A stretch of 53,549 nt of DNA from Bacteroidales bacterium (GTDB lineage Bacteria; Bacteroidota; Bacteroidia; Bacteroidales; UBA932), in assembly GCA_024402135.1 (NCBI GenBank), contig JAKSJN010000014.1:1-53549 (forward strand), read 5' to 3'. Of the stretch, positions 15,675-23,899 are shown one piece after another. A model generated the notes under the pieces. It worked only from the letters and a program-made list of their open reading frames with translations. It ran no database searches and was not told where the DNA came from. Both the position numbers and the translations under genes were made by a program. Position 1 is the stretch's first letter; the number at the start of each line of letters is the position of its first letter.

Positions 15675-18632
15675 TTAGAATTTGAGGTTTACACCAAGAG
15701 TAAAGGTGCGTACAGGAGGATAGTTGCTTGAGTACTCATGTCCGAAATACATGAGATCGCCATTCGAAAGCTCAGGATCGAGACCTGAGTACTTGGTGAT
15801 TGTGAACAGATTGGTACCTGATACATATACCCTGGCACTGCTGATGTAGTCGTTTGGCTTGAGATTGAATGTGTAGCCAAGGCTTGCATTCTTCAGCTTG
15901 ATAAAGTTGCCGTTCTCAAGGTGTGCGCTTGTCCACTGCTTAGAATTCATTGCACGGGTAAGCACGTTGCCATCTGAATATGGTGCATCAAGAAGGCTCT
16001 TGAGATGGTTGTACTGTGTGAAATAGTAGCTTTCGTACTGTACACGGTTCTCGTTGAGGATCTGGGCGCCGAACTGACCGGTGAACTGGAGGTTGAGGTC
16101 CCAGCCCTTGTATTTGAGACTCTGGTTCATGCCAAGATATACATCTGGAAGTGCATGTCCGAGCACCTGGCAGTACTTATCGTTGTTATCCATGCTCACG
16201 GTGTACTCCTCGGCTTCACCTGTCTCTGGATTCTCGATGAGCCACTTGCCACCTTCAGAGATACCTACTGATTTAAGACCATACCAGAGATCGACGCGTT
16301 TGCCTACCTCAAGACGATGGGTACGAGCTGATGAAATATCACCGAAACCACCGTTATACTGGTAGTTGTCTGTCTCATAGAGATCGTTAGAAAGGCTCAC
16401 AAGCTTGTTCGAGTTGGTAGAAGCTGTAAAGGTCATATCCCACTGGAGGTCCTTTGTACGTACAGGAGTAGCGTTGATAGCGACCTCAAGACCGTGGTTC
16501 TTCATCACGCCGACATTGGCGAGAGTCTGGTCATAGAGGTTTGGAGGAGTAGGAACTGTGTACCAGTAGAGCATGTCGCGGGTGGTCTTTGCGTAGTAGT
16601 CGACGGTAAGGCCGAGACGGCTGTCAAGTACCTGAAGGTCAAGACCGACATTGAACTCTCCGGACTTCTCCCACTTGAGATCAGGGTTAGGATTTGAAGC
16701 GATGGACATACCTGGAAGCCACTTGCCATCCTTGTAGAAGTAACCACCATAGTTGTAGCGGGTAAGCGACATGTAGGAGTCGGTAGGGATGACACCGGTC
16801 ACACCATATCCGGCACGGATCTTCAATACATCAAGCCATGAAACATCCTGCATGAAATTCTCGTTATGAAGGTTCCATCCGGCTGAGACTGAAGGGAAGG
16901 TTCCCCACTTATGGTTTGCACCGAACTTTGATGAACCCTCATGACGGACGCTGACCAGAACATTGTAGCGGTTGTCATATCCGTAGCTGATACGGCCGAA
17001 GAAACCGATGAGCTTGCTTTCGCCTCTGTATGAGCTCATGCTTGCCTTGCCTTCCTTGAGAGCGCTGCCGACTGAAAGGTTGTTAGAGCCGAAGAAGTAT
17101 GATGGGAAGTTATAGTTGGTTGCGCTGAAGCTGTTATCTTCATCAAGCTGCCAGCTGTAACCGGCAAGTGCACTGAAGCGATGCTTTCCAGTCTTTCCAA
17201 ACTCTGCGTCATAGCGTGAGGTAAGTTCAAGAAGGCTCTGCTTGTATGCAGAGTATGACTGAGTTGCGTATCCGGTGTATCCGTTCTTGATATTCGAGTA
17301 ATCATACTCATTGCGGAAAGTGTCGGTGTGTGAATCCGACTTAACCTTTGCAAGTTTGAGAGTGGTCTCCCAACCCTTGACCGGACGAAGGCTTGCAGTA
17401 CCGGTTACACGGGTCTGCTCATTCTTTCTGAAACCATTGCGGCCCTTGATGTAAGCGACAGGGTTGTAGTAGTTGGTAGCACTGAAATTCTCATAGAATG
17501 AGCCATCCTCATTGTAGACAGGCTCGGTCGGATTGCGGAGAATAGCCTGGTGATATACGTTGCTGGAGCTTACGATATCACTCTCGGTAGATCGGTTCTG
17601 GATATCCACGCCAAGCTTAAGAATGTCATTGAAAAGCCAATGCGATACACCGGCGTTTACGTTCATGGCCTTGTTGTAGGTATCGATGATGGTACCCTGG
17701 CGGTTGCGGTAGGTTGCATCAGCATAGAAAGTGGTATTCTTCATACCTCCGCTGATGTTTACATTATGGCTGTGGGTAAGCGCTGTGCGGGTAATCTCAC
17801 CAAGCCAGTCTGTGTTGTGGCCCTTGTCCTCGAGGTCGGTATGGCCGGCACGGATGTCGTCTGCATCCATGAACTCGAGTGTATTGGCAAAATCAGTGAG
17901 TGAAGCATATCCTGAATAGCTTGCCTTTACGTTCTCGTTTCGCTTAGCGGACTTGGTGGTGATTATGATGACACCATTTGCACCACGGGTTCCGTAGATA
18001 GCTGCAGCAGAAGCATCCTTGAGCACGTCGATAGATTCGATGCTCTCAGGAGCAACAGTGCTGAGGCTGCCTTCTATGCCATCGACAAGGACAAGTGGGC
18101 TGGTACTTCCCTCGAGAGAGATCACACCACGGAGGCGGATTGTCGAAGTGGCACTAGGATCACCTGAGCCATTTGCGATGGTAAGACCTGCTACCTTACC
18201 CTGGATGAGGTCACCGGCATCAGAGATGTTGCCGACGTTGAAATCCTCAGCCTTGACACTGGCAACCGCACTGGTCACATCAGCCTTGCGCTGAGAGCCA
18301 TAACCGATGACTACGGTCTCCTGGAGGAATGAAGACTCCTCTTCAAGAGTTACGTCAATAGTCCTGCGGCCATTGACCTGGATCTCGGTGACCTGATAGC
18401 CGAGTGAATTTACCTGCAGTACTGCAGAAGGACCGGAAACGGTAATCGTGTAGCTTCCGTCAACTTCGGAGCTGACACCGTTCTGGGTACCCAGTTCAAT
18501 GACACCGGCGCCGATGACGGGCTCTCCGGCGGCATCGAGAATCTTGCCAGTCACCTTCATGCTCTGCGCCATTGCCGGGATGGCAAACATCAGCAGAATG
18601 AAGGAGAGGCAAATCGAAAGTTGTCTCTTCAT
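15675..18632 (-). CDS. SusC/RagA-family TonB-dependent transporter
   Basis: This 985-residue outer-membrane beta-barrel imports nutrients using TonB energy. The order is: signal peptide (MKRQLSICLSFILLMFAIPAMA), a carboxypeptidase-regulatory-like domain (KVTGKILDAAGEPVIGAGV), a TonB box-like stretch around LQETVVIGYGSQRKADV, the plug with IDVLKDASAAAIYGTRGANG, and a long barrel ending in FTLGVNLKF with the usual terminal Phe. No N-terminal STN (signalling) domain is present, so anti-sigma control through this protein is unlikely. It is cotranscribed with susD. Confidence 0.94.
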   Translation of the reverse strand: MKRQLSICLSFILLMFAIPAMAQSMKVTGKILDAAGEPVIGAGVIELGTQNGVSSEVDGSYTITVSGPSAVLQVNSLGYQVTEIQVNGRRTIDVTLEEESSFLQETVVIGYGSQRKADVTSAVASVKAEDFNVGNISDAGDLIQGKVAGLTIANGSGDPSATSTIRLRGVISLEGSTSPLVLVDGIEGSLSTVAPESIESIDVLKDASAAAIYGTRGANGVIIITTKSAKRNENVKASYSGYASLTDFANTLEFMDADDIRAGHTDLEDKGHNTDWLGEITRTALTHSHNVNISGGMKNTTFYADATYRNRQGTIIDTYNKAMNVNAGVSHWLFNDILKLGVDIQNRSTESDIVSSSNVYHQAILRNPTEPVYNEDGSFYENFSATNYYNPVAYIKGRNGFRKNEQTRVTGTASLRPVKGWETTLKLAKVKSDSHTDTFRNEYDYSNIKNGYTGYATQSYSAYKQSLLELTSRYDAEFGKTGKHRFSALAGYSWQLDEDNSFSATNYNFPSYFFGSNNLSVGSALKEGKASMSSYRGESKLIGFFGRISYGYDNRYNVLVSVRHEGSSKFGANHKWGTFPSVSAGWNLHNENFMQDVSWLDVLKIRAGYGVTGVIPTDSYMSLTRYNYGGYFYKDGKWLPGMSIASNPNPDLKWEKSGEFNVGLDLQVLDSRLGLTVDYYAKTTRDMLYWYTVPTPPNLYDQTLANVGVMKNHGLEVAINATPVRTKDLQWDMTFTASTNSNKLVSLSNDLYETDNYQYNGGFGDISSARTHRLEVGKRVDLWYGLKSVGISEGGKWLIENPETGEAEEYTVSMDNNDKYCQVLGHALPDVYLGMNQSLKYKGWDLNLQFTGQFGAQILNENRVQYESYYFTQYNHLKSLLDAPYSDGNVLTRAMNSKQWTSAHLENGNFIKLKNASLGYTFNLKPNDYISSARVYVSGTNLFTITKYSGLDPELSNGDLMYFGHEYSSNYPPVRTFTLGVNLKF

Positions 18633-18727
18633 ACTAATTAGTATTTGGTTAATAAAAGAATGTAATAGTCAGACACGGACACACCACGGGCATAGAAATC
18701 CGGGCAAGATGTGTCAGATGAAGATAG

Positions 18728-19078
18728 CTAGGCCAGGGACGGCGGAGCTCTCAGGCTTGATACACTGTAATCCACACAACATCCTGACTCTGCAGGGTAA
18801 TCTGCGAAACAGATTGCAGTGGAACCGATGACCGGTGTCTGAGCTGCTTCAGTCAGAATAATACCGTCAAATGAAGCGTCGACAATCTGGAGGAAATCAA
18901 AGTCATCAGAATCATGACTGTGCGAAGACGCATCATCGCCGAACGGCAGATACGGATGCGAATGGGTTACAGTCCCGGATGACAGCACATGAGAATGCAT
19001 GAAGGCCAGATGTCCAATGTTGAACATCAGCATAAGGCAGAACAGAATTGTTCCCAGTATTTGCCTTGACTTAGACAT
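18728..19078 (-). CDS. small His-rich exported protein of unknown function
   Basis: This 116-residue protein has one N-terminal hydrophobic helix (about residues 8-27), either signal or anchor, then a His-rich segment with the spaced pattern HSH, THSHPY and SHSHD (residues 28-58). I recall comparable small Bacteroidota proteins with an HxHxL-G-HSHPY pattern, but no function is established. Histidine clusters suggest metal binding in the periplasm. Two cysteines follow in SGCCVDY. It lies 95 bases upstream of SusC on the same strand, so a link with that transporter is possible. The start has its own promoter box five bases away. Confidence 0.7.
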   Translation of the reverse strand: MSKSRQILGTILFCLMLMFNIGHLAFMHSHVLSSGTVTHSHPYLPFGDDASSHSHDSDDFDFLQIVDASFDGIILTEAAQTPVIGSTAICFADYPAESGCCVDYSVSSLRAPPSLA

Positions 19079-19083
19079 ATATA

Positions 19084-19091
19084 CAAATATA
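19084..19091 (-). promoter_or_regulatory. -7 promoter box of the His-rich gene
   Basis: The minus strand reads TATATTTG, then TATAT, then the ATG. The exact TAnnTTTG match only five bases from the start codon predicts a leaderless transcript. Confidence 0.5.
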
Positions 19092-19178
19092 CAAATGCCA
19101 GCCGCAATACTGCCCCCTCAAATGCCCGTTTTTCACAAAAGTGGACGATATTGACATTCTTTTGTCTTTTCTTTCCAT

Positions 19179-19186
19179 TACTTTTG
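19179..19186 (+). promoter_or_regulatory. -7 promoter box of topB
   Basis: TACTTTTG is an exact TAnnTTTG match, 19 bases before the topB ATG. The spacing to upstream TTTG elements is not ideal, so only the -7 box is supported. Confidence 0.5.
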
Positions 19187-19205
19187 CAGGATAAATGAAT
19201 CTTAT

Positions 19206-21203
19206 ATGATAGTCTGTATTGCGGAGAAGCCGAGTGTGGCGAGGGAAATAGCGGAAGTGCTGGGGGCAAAGACCCGCAAGGATGGGTACCTTGAAGGGAA
19301 CGGATACCAGGTCACATGGACCTTCGGCCATCTGTGTACCTTGAAGGAACCTGCCGACTACACTCCCCAATGGAAGCAGTGGGGCATCTGCGTTCTGCCG
19401 ATGATACCACAGCGATTCGGAATCAAGCTGATCGAAAACGAGACATACAAGCGCCAGTTCGAAACGATCAAGGGTCTGTTCCTCAACGCCGACATGATCG
19501 TGAACTGCGGTGATGCCGGCCAGGAAGGAGAGCTCATCCAGAGATGGGTCCTCCAGATGAGTGGAGCAAAATGCCCGGTAAAGCGGCTCTGGATATCTTC
19601 CCTTACCGAAGAATCCATCCGAGAAGGCTTCAATAACCTGAAGGATCAAAGCGAATTTCAGGGACTGTACGAATCAGGGCTTTCGAGAAGCATCGGCGAC
19701 TGGATACTTGGAATGAACGCCACAAGGCTCTACACCCTTCGATTCAGTGACCGCAGCAGCCGTCAGATTCTGTCGATCGGACGTGTACAGACACCGACTC
19801 TCGCGCTGATCGTCAACAGGCAGAGAGAAATCGACCACTTCGTCAGCACTCCTTACTGGGAGCTGCGAACCACCTATCGTGATACCGTATTCCAGTCGGA
19901 AAAGGGCAAGTTCGAGACCCAGGCTGAAGGCGAGGACCTTCTAGCAAAGGTAGCAGCAGATGCGTTCACAATCGTTTCCGCGACAGACAAGAAAGGTAAG
20001 GAGGCTCCTCCAAAGCTTTTTGACCTGACATCGCTCCAGGTCGAGTGCAACAAGAAAATGGGGCTCTCCGCTGAACGCACCCTCCAGATAGCTCAGACTC
20101 TTTACGAACGCAAGTTCACCACATACCCTCGAGTCGATACTACATATCTGAGCGACGATATCTATCCCAAGGTGCCGGCCACTTTGAAAGGCATTTCAGG
20201 GCAGTTCGGAGAACTGGTTCAGCCACTTCTCGGAGCAAAACTGCCGAAGTCAAAAAAAGTGTTCGACAACTCCAAGGTTACCGACCACCACGCAATCATT
20301 CCTACAGGAGTTCCCGCCAGCGGACTCGGCCCCGAGGAGATGCGCGTCTATGAAATGATTTCCATGCGTTTCATAGCCGCATTCTATCCAGACTGCGAAG
20401 TCTCGACAAGGACCGTGATCGGCAAGGCAGCCGGCATCAGCTTCAAGACGAGCGGAAAACAGATTCTCAAGCCAGGATGGCATGAAGTATTCGCAAAAGA
20501 AGAGGCGGCAAAGTTGAAAGCAAAAGCTGAAGCCAGCCAGAATGAGCCTGATGGAGAGAAGGACGAGACTGCCGCTCCTGAGGAAAAGATACTTCCAAAC
20601 TTCACAATCGGTGAAAGCGGACCTCACGAGCCGTTCCTCAAGGAGACATGGACCACAGCTCCGAAGCCATATACCGAGGCTACATTGCTCCGCGCCATGG
20701 AGACTGCCGGCAAGTTCGTTGACTCCGATGAGCTTCGCGAGGCGATGAAGGAAAACGGAATCGGACGGCCGTCAACACGAGCAGCCATAATAGAAACGCT
20801 GTTCAAGCGCAACTACATACGCAAGGAAAGGAAGAGCCTCTACCCTACCCAGACCGGCAAGGAGCTGATCGCCACCATCCAGAACGAGCTGCTCAAGAGC
20901 GCAGAACTCACAGGCATCTGGGAGAACAAGCTCCGCAAGATCGAAAAAGGGCAATACAGTGCCAAGGAGTTCCTGGACGAGCTCAAGGCCATGACAAGCG
21001 ACCTGGTCGACAGCGTCCTCAAGATGAAGGATGCTGACATGCTCAGCTGTCCGCACTGCGGAAAAGGCCAGATAATAAGAGGCAGGACTGCTTATGGCTG
21101 TTCACGCTACCGCGAGGGATGTACCTTCCTGCTTCCTTATTCGGAATATGGCACCGAATTAAGCGACGACCAGCTCGCCGCACTTTTGAAGAAAAACCTA
21201 TGA
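19206..21203 (+). CDS. topB: DNA topoisomerase III
   Basis: This type IA topoisomerase of 665 residues relaxes and decatenates DNA through a covalent tyrosine link. The TOPRIM domain opens with MIVCIAEKPSVAREIA and contains the metal motif NCGDAGQEGELI. The strand-passage region has SIGRVQTPTLALIV, and the active-site tyrosine is Tyr307 in TTYPRVDTTYLSDD. The C-terminus carries a four-Cys zinc-finger remnant (CPHCGKG and YGCSRYREGC). Its TGA overlaps the ATG of the next gene, so the two are translationally coupled. Confidence 0.95.
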   Translation: MIVCIAEKPSVAREIAEVLGAKTRKDGYLEGNGYQVTWTFGHLCTLKEPADYTPQWKQWGICVLPMIPQRFGIKLIENETYKRQFETIKGLFLNADMIVNCGDAGQEGELIQRWVLQMSGAKCPVKRLWISSLTEESIREGFNNLKDQSEFQGLYESGLSRSIGDWILGMNATRLYTLRFSDRSSRQILSIGRVQTPTLALIVNRQREIDHFVSTPYWELRTTYRDTVFQSEKGKFETQAEGEDLLAKVAADAFTIVSATDKKGKEAPPKLFDLTSLQVECNKKMGLSAERTLQIAQTLYERKFTTYPRVDTTYLSDDIYPKVPATLKGISGQFGELVQPLLGAKLPKSKKVFDNSKVTDHHAIIPTGVPASGLGPEEMRVYEMISMRFIAAFYPDCEVSTRTVIGKAAGISFKTSGKQILKPGWHEVFAKEEAAKLKAKAEASQNEPDGEKDETAAPEEKILPNFTIGESGPHEPFLKETWTTAPKPYTEATLLRAMETAGKFVDSDELREAMKENGIGRPSTRAAIIETLFKRNYIRKERKSLYPTQTGKELIATIQNELLKSAELTGIWENKLRKIEKGQYSAKEFLDELKAMTSDLVDSVLKMKDADMLSCPHCGKGQIIRGRTAYGCSRYREGCTFLLPYSEYGTELSDDQLAALLKKNL

Positions 21204-22108
21204 CAAACAATAAAAGTAACAGCTGGATAGGCCACGTGGCGTGTTTCACAGCCTATCTGATCTTCGGATTCAACATTATCGTATGCAAGGACCTGACCGG
21301 CGGAGGTGAGATCAGCCCTCTGGCAATCTTTACCTTGCGCGCCATCGGTGCCTCGGCTCTTTTCTGGCTCCTGGGAGCTTTTCTTCCAAAGGAAAAGGTC
21401 GACAGGAAGGACTTCCCCAAGATTCTGGTTGCATCGATGCTGGGACTGTTCCTGACCCAGGTGTCGTTCCTGTTCGGCATACGTCAATGTACGCCAATGG
21501 ACTGGGCTATCCTGACCGTGCTGTCCCCGATCTTCACGATGTTCATTGCAGCCGTGGCTATCAAGGAACCGATTACGATCAAGAAGGCTTGTGGTGTCGC
21601 CATCAGCTTTGCAGGCGTTGTGACTCTCATCCTGAGCAGTTCGCACAGCGGAGGTGCAGAAAGTACTACAATCGCAGGAGTGCTCTTGTGTCTGCTCAAT
21701 GTGCTTTCGTTTTCTCTCTATCTGGGATTCTTCCGCCCACTCATCCAGAAATACAATGTCGTGACATTCATGAAATGGATGTTCCTGTTTTCCCTGATTG
21801 TCAGCCTGCCGTTCACGTCCAGGGAACTGGCGACCCTGGAATGGGCTGCTATACCGGCATTGCATTACTGGGAACTGGCGTTCCTCATCATTTTCTCGAC
21901 ATTCATTTCATACTTCCTGATTCCTGTCGGCCAGAAACACATCAGGCCGACCGCAGTCAGCCTGTATTCATATCTTCAGCCTATCATTGCCTCCGGCATC
22001 AGTATCTGGATCGGCATGGACAGGCTTACTCCACTTAAGGTAATATCCGCGGCTGCAGTCGTGGCAGGTGTCATCCTGGTCAACCGCAGCCGCGCAAAAG
22101 AATCATAG
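21200..22108 (+). CDS. EamA-family (DMT) transporter
   Basis: This 302-residue inner-membrane protein has ten hydrophobic helices in two EamA repeats; the second begins near residue 155. Members move metabolites, often amino acids or nucleotide-like compounds; the substrate cannot be told here. The ATG at 21200 sits in ATGA with the topB stop, so I prefer it to longer upstream extensions inside topB. The last six bases overlap the convergent peptidase gene. Confidence 0.88.
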   Translation: MTNNKSNSWIGHVACFTAYLIFGFNIIVCKDLTGGGEISPLAIFTLRAIGASALFWLLGAFLPKEKVDRKDFPKILVASMLGLFLTQVSFLFGIRQCTPMDWAILTVLSPIFTMFIAAVAIKEPITIKKACGVAISFAGVVTLILSSSHSGGAESTTIAGVLLCLLNVLSFSLYLGFFRPLIQKYNVVTFMKWMFLFSLIVSLPFTSRELATLEWAAIPALHYWELAFLIIFSTFISYFLIPVGQKHIRPTAVSLYSYLQPIIASGISIWIGMDRLTPLKVISAAAVVAGVILVNRSRAKES

Positions 22109-23884
22109 ACTATGCATGAGTCTCCAGGCAGGATGAATCTCATTGTTCTGCTCTGCCTGGGCCTTGACGCGTGAATAGAAGAAATTCAGGATGGCATCGG
22201 AGTCCTTGGCGAAAGCGGGATCCGATGCCTTTTTTGCCTCGAATTCAGCTTTGAGTGCAGGATCCTTCTCCATCATCTCACGACCCTTCTCCTCCATGTA
22301 ACTGAGACGGATCCAGAATTCATTCGGAGCCTGGAGGATGTCATTGAAGAAGCCCCAGTATGCGAGTGATCCCGGAGCCATCGGCTCAAGCAGCCACGCA
22401 GCAACACGTGCAGATGGCTGGTTCATGTCAAGAACATAATCGCCCTTATGTGCCATGAGGGTCTCTGTCTGGGTTGTGTAGCGAGGTTTTGCAGTGATTC
22501 TGCCCTCACTCTGTCTCGGACTGAATGTGGCTCCTGTGTAGCGATATGTCTCAACCTCTATCTCGCGATCCTCTGGAATCCTTGTAAGTGTTACGCCGTG
22601 CAGGCCAAGAATCTCGATGATGTCATCGTACTGGGAAGGAATGATGTACGCCTCCGGCAGACGGATCGACAATGTCGGCTTCAGTTCGTTATAGACCTTT
22701 GTCGAGACTGTCTTCGGCCTGTCATAGCGATGACGGATCCATGGAGCTCCGCTCATATCGCTTATGACGGTATCGCGCTCCCAGCTTAGGAAATCCACTG
22801 GCTTGCTTACGCTATAGTCAATCTCAAACTCGAAATCGAACGGCTGCTGACGGAAAGCCGCTGAAGCGACATTGGCATCTGCTGCCTCACATACCTCGCG
22901 AAGCTCCCTGGCATGCTCGTTCATGATACGCATACATGTCTTCATGTACTTGATCGAGCAGTCCACACGTTGGGCGTACGGCTTATAGATATGATTCTCT
23001 ATCAACAGTCCGATACGGTTGCGGGCTGTGGCGTAGCTCTCGGAATAGCGAGGATCGAACGGTCCCAGAGCAATGCCGCTCTCCGGACTGTCTTCCTCGA
23101 AGAAATCGAAATACGGGAACAGAGGATAACCCTCAGACTCCATGCCGGCAAGCAGCTGCGGCTCGAACACATCGCGTGTCCATGTACGCAATCCCTCCTC
23201 GGCATTGCTGCAGCGGGTCTCGATCTCATATGTGCTGACGTACTGGAAATCTGCACCATCAGTGACATGATGGTCCATGAAAACTTCAGGCAGCCACTTG
23301 CTGTACAGTTTCAGCCATGCACGCATCTCCGGAGCATCAGCCTTGAGGAAGTCGCGGTTCAGGTTGAGCAGCTGAGCTGTCCATCTGGTACCGAGTTCCT
23401 CCGGTCCGTTCTGGTTCAGTCGGTTGCCGGCGCTGAAATTCTCATGACCATCGACGTTGAAGATCGGTATGAACAGGATGCTGACATTGTCAAGCATCTT
23501 CTTGTCCTCGCTTCCCTGGACCATGTCGCGGATCCAGATAAGACCGGCGTCCTTGCCATCCGGCTCACCTGAATGGATGCAGGCCTCCGCCATCATGATC
23601 ACGCGTCCCTTCGCCCTGATTGCCTCGGGGGTCTTGAGACCGTCCTTGTCGATGATCATCAGAGGCAGGTCGCGACCCTGCGGGCTGACACCGAAGGTCG
23701 TATAGGTCACTTCCTTGTATGCCTTTGCAAGGCGCTGACAGTACGCGATCGTCTCGTCGTAGCGTGGGGTTGAGCGGAAGTCTGTGGCTTCTGCATAGGT
23801 TGTCCAATCCTCGTTGGCAGGGTTTGAACAAGAAACCATAGCGAACGTTGCCGCCGCTATGGTCAATAAAGTATAGATTCTCAT
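22103..23884 (-). CDS. M14-family zinc carboxypeptidase lipoprotein
   Basis: This 593-residue exported protein has a lipobox, FAMVSC (Cys19). The M14 zinc ligands appear as His104 and Glu107 in HSGEPDGKD, with the third His in MDHHVTDG (residues 204-211); an Asn-Arg substrate-binding pair may be LNRD near residue 175. The protein probably cleaves C-terminal residues from peptides or cell-wall peptides at the periplasm or surface. It starts 16 bases after the EF-hand gene's stop, so they probably share a transcript. Confidence 0.87.
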   Translation of the reverse strand: MRIYTLLTIAAATFAMVSCSNPANEDWTTYAEATDFRSTPRYDETIAYCQRLAKAYKEVTYTTFGVSPQGRDLPLMIIDKDGLKTPEAIRAKGRVIMMAEACIHSGEPDGKDAGLIWIRDMVQGSEDKKMLDNVSILFIPIFNVDGHENFSAGNRLNQNGPEELGTRWTAQLLNLNRDFLKADAPEMRAWLKLYSKWLPEVFMDHHVTDGADFQYVSTYEIETRCSNAEEGLRTWTRDVFEPQLLAGMESEGYPLFPYFDFFEEDSPESGIALGPFDPRYSESYATARNRIGLLIENHIYKPYAQRVDCSIKYMKTCMRIMNEHARELREVCEAADANVASAAFRQQPFDFEFEIDYSVSKPVDFLSWERDTVISDMSGAPWIRHRYDRPKTVSTKVYNELKPTLSIRLPEAYIIPSQYDDIIEILGLHGVTLTRIPEDREIEVETYRYTGATFSPRQSEGRITAKPRYTTQTETLMAHKGDYVLDMNQPSARVAAWLLEPMAPGSLAYWGFFNDILQAPNEFWIRLSYMEEKGREMMEKDPALKAEFEAKKASDPAFAKDSDAILNFFYSRVKAQAEQNNEIHPAWRLMHSL

Positions 23885-23899
23885 ATGTTTCCTGCAGTA

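Noticed and set aside
14016-18632. Full polysaccharide-utilisation locus
   Set aside because: No glycoside hydrolase, lyase, sulfatase, surface glycan-binding protein or hybrid sensor is found on either side of the SusC/SusD pair.
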